DNA from: JAKPAM01 sp047601745
GTDB lineage: Bacteria; Pseudomonadota; Gammaproteobacteria; Burkholderiales; Burkholderiaceae_E
Length of the DNA: 64,000 bases
Direction: 5' to 3'
Assembly (NCBI GenBank): GCA_047601745.1
Contig: JASGIS010000001.1
Location: 5,332,001-5,396,000, forward strand
Part shown: positions 24,415 through 33,796 of the stretch, piece after piece
How positions within the stretch are numbered: position 1 is the first letter of the stretch
Layout: each line of letters opens with the position of its first letter
Notes under the pieces: generated by a model
What the model saw: the letters and a program-made list of their open reading frames with translations, nothing else
Told to the model about the DNA's origin: nothing
Database searches by the model: none
Translations under genes and position numbers: made by a program

Positions 24415-25143
24415 ATGCAACGTTCCCGACGCGCATACCTGTCGTCGGCCGCCCTGCTGGCGATCAGCGGCTCGCTGCCGATGCGCCTGCTGGCGGCCTC
24501 GCCCCGCTACACGACCGGCCCCAAGGACTGCCTGCTGGTCATCGACGTGCAGACCTGCTTCACGCACGGCGGCACGCTGGCGGTCAAGGACGGCGACGCG
24601 GTCGTGCCGGTCATCAACGAGCTGGCACGGCGCTTCGCCAACGTGGTGCTGACTCAGGATTGGCATACGCCCGAGCACGTGTCGTTCGCGTCGACGCACG
24701 CGGGCAAGAAGCCGTTCGAAACGACGTCGCTCGCCTACGGCACGCAGGTGCTGTGGCCCGACCACTGCGTGCAGGGTACCGACGACGCGGCGCTGCATCC
24801 GGGCCTGTCGATCCCGCACGCGCAGATGATCCTGCGCAAGGGCTATCACCAGAACGTCGACAGCTACTCGGCGTTCATGGAAGCCGATCGCAAGACCAAT
24901 ACCGGACTGGCCGCGTACCTGAAGGCCCACCACGTCGATCGCGTGTTCGTCGCCGGACTGGCGACGGATTTCTGCGTGGCCTGGACCGCGATGGACGCGC
25001 GCAAGGCCGGTTTCAAGGCCGTCGTCGTCGAGGATGCCTGCCGCGCGATCGATACGCAGGGCTCGTTGGCCGCCGCCTGGGCGGCGATGAAGAAGGCCGG
25101 CGTCGAACGCGCGCAGTCGGCCGACGTGGTCGGCAAGGCCTGA
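24415..25143 (+). CDS. pncA: Nicotinamidase / isochorismatase-family amidohydrolase with Tat-type signal
   Basis: 242 residues. The N-terminus RSRRAYLSSAALLAISGSL is a twin-arginine-like signal peptide ending near LLAAS. The cysteine-hydrolase core follows with catalytic Asp in LLVIDVQ, Lys in ILRKGYH and Cys in ATDFCVAW. Metal ligands occur in TQDWHTPEHVSFAS and the C-terminal half has PDHCVQGT, all PncA features. Known reaction: nicotinamide to nicotinate and ammonia. The ATG at 24415 has AGGAG seven bases upstream. An earlier in-frame ATG (24376) lacks a site. If the signal works, the enzyme acts in the periplasm, unlike cytoplasmic E. coli PncA. Confidence 0.9.
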   Translation: MQRSRRAYLSSAALLAISGSLPMRLLAASPRYTTGPKDCLLVIDVQTCFTHGGTLAVKDGDAVVPVINELARRFANVVLTQDWHTPEHVSFASTHAGKKPFETTSLAYGTQVLWPDHCVQGTDDAALHPGLSIPHAQMILRKGYHQNVDSYSAFMEADRKTNTGLAAYLKAHHVDRVFVAGLATDFCVAWTAMDARKAGFKAVVVEDACRAIDTQGSLAAAWAAMKKAGVERAQSADVVGKA

Positions 25144-25565
25144 GGACATCCGCGCCCCGCTCGGCTTCGGGCCGCGGCGCGGCTCCCGAACATTCTCGAA
25201 CACTCCCGAACATCCGCGCATGCCGGCGCACCGGCCCATGGCTCGCTGAAATCGGCCCGCCGGCGGCCGGAAGGGCCGCCGCGTCGGCCCGGAAATCGGT
25301 CGGAAGCCAATGAGAACCCGCCGAGAGAACCCGTCGACGCCCGCTCGCGATCTCCGGCAATTTCGAGACGACGTCTCGAACGCCCTTACCCCCAAAGCCT
25401 CTGACCGGCTGTCGAAGAACGCCGCCCGGCGGACCGGGCCGCGAGGACGAGGCGTTCGGCCCGATCCCTCGCGTCACCGGGGCTTCACGACAATTCCGAA
25501 TGCCGGAATTGTGATCTCTGATCTCGCGAACCAGCCGCTAAAGTTGCCGTCTCCAGGAGACAGAT
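25144..25565. other. Intergenic region before the catabolic cluster
   Basis: 422 bp with no supported gene. It contains three ~10-bp repeats (CATTCTCGAA-like, about 25185-25210) just after pncA. A perfect 23-bp palindrome lies close to the downstream operon and is listed separately. Confidence 0.6.
25490..25512. promoter_or_regulatory. Palindromic operator-like site upstream of the catabolic cluster
   Basis: Perfect 9-bp inverted repeats ACAATTCCG and CGGAATTGT separated by five bases, 53 bp upstream of the crotonase start. The length, symmetry and position suggest a binding site for a dimeric regulator. No regulator gene lies nearby and the family cannot be assigned. Confidence 0.55.
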
Positions 25566-26363
25566 GTGCAGCTCGAGAACATGACGCTGGACGTGGCCGA
25601 TCACGTGGCCACGGTGACCTTGAATCGCCCCGATCGGAAGAACGCATGGAACCCCGACATGGAGGCGGAGTTCCGTCGGGCGATGGAGGCTTGCGCCGCC
25701 GATCCCGATGTCCGCGTCATCGTGTTCACCGGCGCGGGCACCACGTTTTGCGTGGGGGCGGACGTTCAGCGCTTGTCCGCCGCCGCACGACAGGCCGAGC
25801 CCGCACGGCCAGCGCAACCCGCCGGGCAAGGCGACTTCGAGCAGCGCTATAGCTGGCTGCTGGCCATCGACAAGCCTCTGATCGCCGGCATCAACGGCGC
25901 CGTCGCCGGTGTCGGTTTGTGCTTGACGCTGTTCTTCGACATCCGGTACATGGCCGACGGCGCGCGACTGGCCACCTCGTTCGCCAGACGCGGCCTGATC
26001 GCCGAGCACGGCAGCGCATGGCTGCTGCCGCGGCTGATCGGGCCGATGAATGCCGCGGACCTGCTGTTGACCGGGCGAACCATCGATGCCCGCGAAGCGG
26101 AGCAACTGGGGCTGGTTCGCGTACTGGATTCGTCGGATTTCCAGCATCAGGTCGGTCGACGAGCGCGAGAACTGGCGCACCTGTCGTCGCCTCGTTCGAC
26201 ACGGTTGATCAAGCAGCAACTGCGCAATGCTCGCCACGAATCGCTGGCGGCGGCCATTCGGTTCGCGGATGCCGAGACGGCCCGTTGCCGCGATTCGCTG
26301 GATTTCAAGGAAGGCGTTGCGAGTTTCCAGCAAAAGCGCCCTCCCCGGTTCACCGGCCAGTAA
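25566..26363 (+). CDS. Enoyl-CoA hydratase/isomerase family protein (crotonase)
   Basis: 265 residues, normal for crotonases. It has VTLNRPDRKNAWN at the N-terminus, and the oxyanion-hole segments GAGTTFCVGADVQRL and INGAVAGVGLCLTLFFDIR. SFARRGLIAEHGSAWLLPRLIG carries the usual Glu position. The start is GTG (25566) with GGAG six bases upstream. Typical reactions are hydration, isomerisation or cleavage of acyl-CoA. It is the first gene of a same-strand series ending at 30635 and probably handles the CoA ester made by the CoA-transferase. Confidence 0.93.
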   Translation: MQLENMTLDVADHVATVTLNRPDRKNAWNPDMEAEFRRAMEACAADPDVRVIVFTGAGTTFCVGADVQRLSAAARQAEPARPAQPAGQGDFEQRYSWLLAIDKPLIAGINGAVAGVGLCLTLFFDIRYMADGARLATSFARRGLIAEHGSAWLLPRLIGPMNAADLLLTGRTIDAREAEQLGLVRVLDSSDFQHQVGRRARELAHLSSPRSTRLIKQQLRNARHESLAAAIRFADAETARCRDSLDFKEGVASFQQKRPPRFTGQ

Positions 26364-26455
26364 AGGGATTCGCATCGGACAGGCAGGCATCGAATCGATG
26401 ATGAATCCCTGCGCCGGCGTTCCGATCCTGAGCGGCACGATGGACTTATGGAAGC

Positions 26456-26495
26456 ACTCGGACACCTTGCGATGAACTCGGACACCTTGCAATGA
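26456..26495. repeat. Two 20-bp tandem repeats at the start of the first Bug gene
   Basis: ACTCGGACACCTTGCRATGA occurs at 26456-26475 and 26476-26495, differing by one base. The second copy supplies the start codon of the solute-binding protein. The first copy supplies the ATG of an 8-codon frame (26472-26495) that ends with an ATGA overlap on that start. Confidence 0.9.
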
Positions 26496-27466
26496 AATCA
26501 CCGATCTGGAATCCGGATGGATCCTTGCCTCGCCTGATCGTGTTCGCGATCGGCATGTTGTTTTTCGCCTCCGCGAACGCGCAAGATTTGAAGATCATCG
26601 CGCCGTTCTCCCCCGGAGGAAACATCGATCTCACGGCGAGAATCGTCGCAAAAGGCCTGGGCTCCCGATCGAATCGAAACGTCATCGTGGAGAACAAGCC
26701 CGGCGCCGGCGGCATGATCGGCGGCAATCTGGTCGCCAAGTCGAAACCGGATGGAACCACTTTGCTGCTGGCGAGCCCTTCTTCGATCTTCGGCGGACCG
26801 ATCCTGCAAGGATCCAAGGCTTCATATCGCGTCTCCGACCTGACACCGGTCGGCGCCGTGACCAGCACGCCGTTGCTGGTGGTCGTGAAATCGGACTCGG
26901 AATTCAAGACGCTCGCCGATCTGGTCAACGCGGCGCGCTCGGTGCGCAGCCTGAGTTTCGCCCATCCCGGTGAAGGCACGATCAACCAGATCGCCATCAT
27001 CAAACTCGGCGAAGAGCTGGGCGTCGATCTGGTCAGCGTCCCGTTCAAAGGGAGCATCGACGGGCTGCAGGAGGTGATGGCGGGGCGCGTGGACGTATCC
27101 ATCGCCGAAATCACCGTATCCAGGCAGTTCCTGCTGGCCGATCGATTGCGGGCACTGGCGGTGATCGCCGACGCGCGCATCGGCGCGATGCCCGAAGTGC
27201 CGACACTGAAGGAGCAAGGCATAAGAACGGTCGAGGCGAACATCTACACGGCGTTGATGGCGCCGTCCGGGACACCCGATGCCGTCTTGAACCAGTTGAA
27301 TCAAGCCTTGTCGGACGTGCTCGACGACGCAGAAACGCAGGCTTCGTTCGCCCAGCTCGGCGTCGAGCCCATGCGCATGTCCCGCCCGCAATTCGTGCAG
27401 CAGATCCGGCGGGACGCCGATCGCTTCAAGACCATGGTGGACAAAGGCCAGATCAGGACGCAGTGA
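26492..27466 (+). CDS. Bug/TctC-family tripartite tricarboxylate transporter solute-binding protein
   Basis: 324 residues. A signal peptide (LPRLIVFAIGMLFFASANAQ) ends near residue 31. The mature periplasmic protein starts DLKIIAPFSPGGNIDLTARI and has VENKPGAGGMIGGN and PEVPTLKEQGI, hallmarks of the Bug family. Members bind carboxylates or other small organics and feed TctAB permeases. No permease gene is in the window. The ATG lies in a 20-bp tandem repeat with only a weak ribosome site. Composition is less GC-rich than the second Bug gene of the cluster. Confidence 0.93.
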   Translation: MKSPIWNPDGSLPRLIVFAIGMLFFASANAQDLKIIAPFSPGGNIDLTARIVAKGLGSRSNRNVIVENKPGAGGMIGGNLVAKSKPDGTTLLLASPSSIFGGPILQGSKASYRVSDLTPVGAVTSTPLLVVVKSDSEFKTLADLVNAARSVRSLSFAHPGEGTINQIAIIKLGEELGVDLVSVPFKGSIDGLQEVMAGRVDVSIAEITVSRQFLLADRLRALAVIADARIGAMPEVPTLKEQGIRTVEANIYTALMAPSGTPDAVLNQLNQALSDVLDDAETQASFAQLGVEPMRMSRPQFVQQIRRDADRFKTMVDKGQIRTQ

Positions 27467-27491
27467 TCGCGACTCCGAGGAACATACACCG

Positions 27492-28748
27492 ATGAAAAGA
27501 CGAAATCTCCCTCTGGATGGGCTGCTGGTGCTGGATCTGGGACAGGTATACCAGGGCCCGTACGCCACTTACCTGATGGCGAAAGCCGGTGCGAACGTGA
27601 TCAAGATCGAGCCGCCGGCCGGCGAGCCGGTGCGGCAGCGAGAAGCGGTCAGCAAGGGATCGGGCGTGCCGTTCGCGCTGCTCAATGGCCACAAGCAGTG
27701 CATCACGCTGGACCTGAAATCCGAACAGGGCCGGAACGTCCTCAAACGACTGTGCGAAAAAGCCGACGTGCTGCTGGAAAACTACGCCCCCGGCGTGATG
27801 GATCGCCTGGGCGTCGGCTGGGACGTGTTGCACGCGCTCAACCCGCGACTGGTCTATGCATCGGGTACCGGATATGGCCTGTCGGGGCCGGACCGTGACA
27901 AGCAGGCGATGGACATCACGATCCAGGCCGCCTCCGGCATGATGAGCGTCACCGGCTTTGCCGATGGCCCCCCTGTGAAGGCCGGGCCGGCGGTCGCCGA
28001 TTTCCTGAGTGGGGTGCACCTGTATGCCGGCGTCCTCACCGCCCTCTACGAACGGCATTTCACCGGAGAAGGCCGTCTGGTCGAGGTGGCCATGCTGGAG
28101 ACCGTCTACCCCACGCTGGCATCGAACCTCTCGTTTTTCTATGACCACGGACAGGTCCCGCCGCGGACCGGCAATCAGCACGGCGGCAAGTCATCGGCTC
28201 CGTACAACGTCTATCCCGCCAAGGATGGGTACATCGCGATCATCGGCGTGAAGGACGCGCACTGGAAAAGTCTGCTCCAAGCCATGAACCGCGAGGATCT
28301 GGCTGACGACGCGCGATTCAATACCAAGGTCAAGCGCGTCCGTCACATCGATGAAACCGATGCGATCGTTTCCAAATGGCTCAAGGATCTCACGCGCGAA
28401 GAGGCCTGTGCGCTCCTGGATCGGCACAAGGTTCCGCATGCCCCGGTTCGCGACGCGATCGAAGTCACGCACGACCCGCACCTCCACCAGCGACGGTTTC
28501 TGGAGTGGATCGACCACCCCCAGTACGGCCGCATCGTGGTGGCCGACAGCCCGCTGCATCTGCATGGCACGGACCGGTTGCCGGCAGCCGCGTCGGCGCC
28601 GCTGGGCGCGGATACCGAGACCGTCATGATGTCCGTACTGGGTGCCAGCCGCGATCAATTCGAAGCGTGGCGGCAGCAAGGGGCCTTCGGGCCCGCCGAT
28701 CCCCAGCACATCCTTAGCGCCGCTGCGACGAACGGGAGTTCGCGCTGA
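27492..28748 (+). CDS. CaiB/BaiF-type (class III) CoA-transferase
   Basis: 418 residues, full length. It has LVLDLGQVYQGPYATYLMAKAGANVIKIEPP, then LKSEQGRNVLKRL. The region QAMDITIQAASGMM contains the Asp that forms the acyl-anhydride intermediate in formyl-CoA transferase. GNQHGGKSSAPYNVYPAKDGYIAI is the typical second-half motif. The enzyme moves CoA between organic acids in the cytoplasm. The start has GAGGAA upstream, 25 bp after the Bug gene. It probably activates the acid captured by the Bug protein. The substrate is unknown. Confidence 0.94.
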   Translation: MKRRNLPLDGLLVLDLGQVYQGPYATYLMAKAGANVIKIEPPAGEPVRQREAVSKGSGVPFALLNGHKQCITLDLKSEQGRNVLKRLCEKADVLLENYAPGVMDRLGVGWDVLHALNPRLVYASGTGYGLSGPDRDKQAMDITIQAASGMMSVTGFADGPPVKAGPAVADFLSGVHLYAGVLTALYERHFTGEGRLVEVAMLETVYPTLASNLSFFYDHGQVPPRTGNQHGGKSSAPYNVYPAKDGYIAIIGVKDAHWKSLLQAMNREDLADDARFNTKVKRVRHIDETDAIVSKWLKDLTREEACALLDRHKVPHAPVRDAIEVTHDPHLHQRRFLEWIDHPQYGRIVVADSPLHLHGTDRLPAAASAPLGADTETVMMSVLGASRDQFEAWRQQGAFGPADPQHILSAAATNGSSR

Positions 28749-28761
28749 TCAGGAGAACGCC

Positions 28762-29616
28762 ATGAGCGACACAAGCCTGCTTCCCGAGGGTAGCTGTGAC
28801 TGTCATGTCCATATTTACGGCCCCTACGATCGCTTTCCGCCGGACCGGACCGGACGCTTCGCGCCGACCAGACCCTTCCCGGTCGAAGACCTGTTCGAGA
28901 TGTGGGACAGCATCGGGGTCGCGAAAGGCGTGATCGTTCACGCCAACAACGCCGGCGCCGATAATGAAGTGACGCTGGATGCATTGAGGCGATATCCGGA
29001 TCGACTGCGCGGCGTGGCCATCCTGCATGCGGACGCCACCGACCAGCGCCTGGACGAGTTGACGGCGGCCGGTTTCAAAGGCGTACGCATCAACCTGCTT
29101 CGCCAGGACGGCCGATTCGTCGCCAGCGGTGCCGGCGCAGGACTCGATGATCTCCAGGCGCTGGCCCCGAGACTGGCCGAACGCGGCTGGCATGCCCAAC
29201 TGTGGATCGAATCAGGCGACCTGATGGCCATCGCCGATCAATTGGACGAACTGTCGATCGAACTCGTCATCGACCACCAGACCCGGACCATGGCCGACAA
29301 GGGCATCCACTACGAGGGTTTTCAATGGTTCTGCGAGCAGCTCAAGCAAGGCCGGTACTGGTGCAAACTTTCCGGGGCGGACCGCAATACGCGCATCGGC
29401 GCTCCGTATGGGGATACGGACCCGTTCATGCGTGCGCTGGTCGAAGCCAACGCTGATCGCCTGGTATGGGGAACGGACTGGCCCCATGTCGGACATACTC
29501 CCGAATCGACTCCCCAGGAATCCGTGCTGATCGAGACGATGCAGCGAAACATTCCGGAACCCGAGACGCTGAAGAAGATTCTCGTGGCCAATGCCCATCG
29601 TCTGTACGGATTCTGA
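28762..29616 (+). CDS. Amidohydrolase-2 family hydrolase (LigI-like)
   Basis: 284 residues with a TIM-barrel amidohydrolase pattern. The HxH pair is in CDCHVHIYGPYDRFPPDR, a His is in VIDHQTRTMADKG and the catalytic Asp is in WGTDWPHVGHTPES. GVRINLLRQDGRF lies in the barrel core. Relatives include 2-pyrone-4,6-dicarboxylate lactonase and other lactone or amide hydrolases. The ATG has AGGAG eight bases upstream, 13 bp after the CoA-transferase, so co-transcription is very likely. It may open a lactone ring or cleave a C-C or C-N bond in the cluster's pathway. Confidence 0.92.
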   Translation: MSDTSLLPEGSCDCHVHIYGPYDRFPPDRTGRFAPTRPFPVEDLFEMWDSIGVAKGVIVHANNAGADNEVTLDALRRYPDRLRGVAILHADATDQRLDELTAAGFKGVRINLLRQDGRFVASGAGAGLDDLQALAPRLAERGWHAQLWIESGDLMAIADQLDELSIELVIDHQTRTMADKGIHYEGFQWFCEQLKQGRYWCKLSGADRNTRIGAPYGDTDPFMRALVEANADRLVWGTDWPHVGHTPESTPQESVLIETMQRNIPEPETLKKILVANAHRLYGF

Positions 29617-29651
29617 AGGCCGGCCGAGCCGCACATTCGACAGGAGACACC

Positions 29652-30635
29652 ATGCATCGCATCGACCGCCGCCACGCCCTGATCCTGGGCGCGGGCGCCA
29701 TCCTTAGCGCCGCGACGCCGGCCGCCAGGGCCGCCGCGGGCGCGTACCCCAGCAAGCCCATCAAGTTCATCCTGCCGTTCACCGCCGGAGGCGGCACCGA
29801 CGAAAGCTCGCGCGCGCTGGCCGACGAGCTGGAGAAGGTGCTGAAGGTGCCCGTGGTGTCCGAGAACCGGCCCGGTGCCAGCGGCGCCATCGCCGTGCAT
29901 GCGGTGACTTCGATGCCGGCCGACGGCTACACCGTGCTCATCGCCACCAACTCGCTGGTGGCCGTCAACCCCGTGGCCGTTAAGAACCTGACTTATGACC
30001 CGTTCAAGGACCTGACCCCCGTCCATGGCATCACCGTGTCGCCGCCCATCGTCAGCGCGCCGCTGAACTCGCGGTACGGTTCGGTCAAGGATGCGCTGCT
30101 GGAGTCCAAGGCCGGCGGCCAGCCGCTCAAGATCGGCAACTACTCGGCCGGCTACGAGCTGCTGGCCGCGTGGATCGGACACCTGGAGGGCGTACCCGTC
30201 ATCCACGTGCCCTACAAGGGGCCGTCGAACATGCTCGTCGACCTCGTGGGCGGCCAGCTCGATCTGGCCATCAGCGACCCCGCCAGCGCGCAGGAACTGA
30301 TCAAGACGGGCAGGATCAAGGGCATGGCCTCGGGCGCCGACCAGCGCGATCCCACGATGCCCGAGGTACCGACGATGAAAGAGCTCGGCTATCCCGAGTT
30401 CGAGTCCTATGTCTGGGCCTCGACCTTCGTGAAGGCGGGCACGCCGCCAGCCGTGCTCGCGACCCTTGCCGACGCCATCGGCCAAGCCAACCGCTCGCCG
30501 GCGATGGAGGCGCGCCGCAAGGGGCGGCCCGGCCACGCGCTGAACCTGGCGCTCGACGAGATGGGCAAGTTCCAGCGCCAGGAATACGAGCGCTTCCGCA
30601 AGGTGGCCAAGGTCACGAACTACCAGCCCAATTGA
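29652..30635 (+). CDS. Second Bug/TctC-family solute-binding protein
   Basis: 327 residues. The signal HRIDRRHALILGAGAILSAA has a twin-arginine flavour. The mature part begins YPSKPIKFILPFTAGGGTDE and has SENRPGASGAIAVH, HVPYKGPSNMLVDLVGGQLD and PEVPTMKELGYPEFE, all Bug-family features. The ATG at 29652 follows CAGGAGACAC. It differs clearly in sequence and in higher GC from the first Bug protein of the same cluster, so the two were probably recruited separately. No TctA/TctB genes adjoin. Confidence 0.93.
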   Translation: MHRIDRRHALILGAGAILSAATPAARAAAGAYPSKPIKFILPFTAGGGTDESSRALADELEKVLKVPVVSENRPGASGAIAVHAVTSMPADGYTVLIATNSLVAVNPVAVKNLTYDPFKDLTPVHGITVSPPIVSAPLNSRYGSVKDALLESKAGGQPLKIGNYSAGYELLAAWIGHLEGVPVIHVPYKGPSNMLVDLVGGQLDLAISDPASAQELIKTGRIKGMASGADQRDPTMPEVPTMKELGYPEFESYVWASTFVKAGTPPAVLATLADAIGQANRSPAMEARRKGRPGHALNLALDEMGKFQRQEYERFRKVAKVTNYQPN

Positions 30636-30704
30636 CCGCCCCGCGCGCGATGGCGATCCGCGGCGCGGCCGCCGCGCGCGGACCGCGCGGCCCGCACCGT
30701 CCGA

Positions 30705-32006
<1,302 letters not shown>

Positions 32007-32079
32007 GTCGAGTCACCATCGAAGAAGCGGAACTGTGCGGCGCGACGGCCGGGCGAGCATCTTAGCAGCCGCCCCGCCG

Positions 32080-32190
32080 GGGGCCATCAGACGAGTCCTT
32101 CAGCCGGGTCCGTCAGCCGGAGCCATCGGTCAGGCCCCTTATCAGCCAGACCCCATCAGCCGGGCGTCGTCAGGCGAGCCCGTCAGTCGG
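32080..32190. repeat. Degenerate short repeats between rarA and serS
   Basis: About six imperfect 13-17-bp units resembling RTCAGCCGGGYCC, each beginning GTCAG, CTTCAG or ATCAG, fill most of the gap between rarA and serS. No hairpin with a T-tract is evident. Confidence 0.5.
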
Positions 32191-33670
32191 ACGACCCGTC
32201 GCGCGGCCGATCGCCAGCGGCCGCGCCGCCGTCCTGTCGCCGCGCCTCGTCGTCCAGGCCGCGCAGCCAGGCGAGCTTCTCGCCGATCCGCGCCTCCAGG
32301 CCGCGCGGCACCGGCCGGTACCAGCCGGGCTCGGCCATGTCGTCGGGCAGATAGCGCTCGCCGGCCGCGTACGCGTCGGGCTCGTCGTGCGCATAGCGGT
32401 ACGCATGACCGTAGCCGAGTTCCTTCATCAGGCGCGTCGGCGCGTTGCGCAGGTGGATCGGCACCTCGCGGCTGCGGTCGCGCTTGACGAAGGCCATCGC
32501 CGCATTGAACGCGTTGTAGCCGGCATTGCTCTTGGCGGCCATCGCCAGGTAGACGACCGCCTGGCCGAGCGCCAGTTCGCCCTCGGGCGAGCCGAGCCGC
32601 TCATAAGTGAGCGCGGCGTCGTTGGCGAGCTGCATCGCGCGCGGATCGGCCAGGCCGATGTCTTCCCAGGCCATGCGGATCAGGCGCCTTGCCAGGTAGC
32701 GCGGATCGACGCCACCGTCGAGCATCCGGCATAGCCAGTACAGCGCGGCGTCCGGATGCGAGCCGCGCACGGACTTGTGCAGCGCCGAGATCTGGTCGTA
32801 GAACGCCTCGCCGCCCTTGTCGAAACGCCGCAACTGCTCGGACATCGTGCTGTCGAGGAAGGCCTCGTCGATCGACGCGCGGCCGGCCGCGATCGCGGCG
32901 TCGACGACGACCTCCAGCGTGTTGAGCAGGCGCCGCGCATCGCCGTCGGCCCAGCCGATCAGGCGTTCGCGGGCGCCGGGCTCGAACGGCGGCCCGGCAT
33001 CGTCGGGCAGCGCCGCCATCGCGCGGTCGAACAAGCGCGACATCTCGTCGGCGTCCAGCGCGTGGAGCACGTAGACGCGCGCTCGCGACAGCAGCGCCGA
33101 ATTGACCTCGAACGACGGATTCTCGGTGGTCGCGCCGATGAACGTGAACAGGCCGCTTTCGACATAAGGCAGGAACGCGTCCTGCTGCGACTTGTTGAAG
33201 CGGTGCACCTCGTCGACGAACAGGATCGTGCGCCGGCCCTGCTGGCGCGCCTGTTCGGCGACGGCCACCGCTTCGCGGATCTCCTTGACGCCGCCGAGCA
33301 CCGCCGAGATCGCGATGAACTGCGCGTCGAAGCCGTCGGCCATCAGCCGGGCCAGCGTCGTCTTGCCGACGCCGGGCGGGCCCCACAGGATCATCGAATG
33401 CGGCCGTCCGGACTCGAACGCGACGCGCAGCGGCTTGCCGGGGCCCAGCAGATGCGATTGGCCGATCACCGAATCGAGATCGTGCGGGCGCAGGCGCTCG
33501 GCCAGCGGCGGAGTCGGCGCACGAGCCGCAGCGCCGGCCGGGACGCGGGCCGAAGCGCCGGCCGGCGCGCGATCGCCGGTCGCCGACGTGGAGGCGGCCG
33601 CGCGGCGCCGCGGCCGGGGCGGCGGCGCATCATCGGGCGCCGGATCGAAAAGGTCGGGTTCGTCAGTCAT
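32183..33670 (-). CDS. rarA: Replication-associated recombination protein A (RarA/MgsA AAA+ ATPase)
   Basis: 495 residues. A Pro/Ala-rich N-terminal extension (residues ~1-60) is unusual for the family. The AAA+ module follows: LAERLRPHDLDSVIGQSHLL, Walker A GPPGVGKTTLAR, Walker B ILFVDEVHRFNKSQQDAFLP, sensor 1 GATTENPSFEVNSALLSRARV and sensor 2 near DGDARRLLNTLE. The C-terminal half has the clamp-loader-like tetramerisation region. RarA acts at stalled replication forks. The rarA-serS pairing is common in proteobacteria. The ATG at 33670 was chosen. An in-frame ATG at 33739 would add 23 residues. Confidence 0.96.
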   Translation of the reverse strand: MTDEPDLFDPAPDDAPPPRPRRRAAASTSATGDRAPAGASARVPAGAAARAPTPPLAERLRPHDLDSVIGQSHLLGPGKPLRVAFESGRPHSMILWGPPGVGKTTLARLMADGFDAQFIAISAVLGGVKEIREAVAVAEQARQQGRRTILFVDEVHRFNKSQQDAFLPYVESGLFTFIGATTENPSFEVNSALLSRARVYVLHALDADEMSRLFDRAMAALPDDAGPPFEPGARERLIGWADGDARRLLNTLEVVVDAAIAAGRASIDEAFLDSTMSEQLRRFDKGGEAFYDQISALHKSVRGSHPDAALYWLCRMLDGGVDPRYLARRLIRMAWEDIGLADPRAMQLANDAALTYERLGSPEGELALGQAVVYLAMAAKSNAGYNAFNAAMAFVKRDRSREVPIHLRNAPTRLMKELGYGHAYRYAHDEPDAYAAGERYLPDDMAEPGWYRPVPRGLEARIGEKLAWLRGLDDEARRQDGGAAAGDRPRDGSSD

Positions 33671-33796
33671 GCGCAGGCGCTCGCGCGCGGGTGCAGGTGC
33701 GGAGTCGATGGCCTCGGCCAACGCCCCCGGATCGGGCATCCGGGCCGGGGGCGGCGGATCAGCCGGTTGCGACCGATCGGCCGGGTGCGAAACCGC

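Noticed and set aside
28709..29713. 15-bp direct repeats (CATCCTTAGCGCCGC) flanking the amidohydrolase gene
   Set aside because: In a 64-kb GC-rich window a few repeats of this length are expected by chance; both copies lie inside normal coding sequence.
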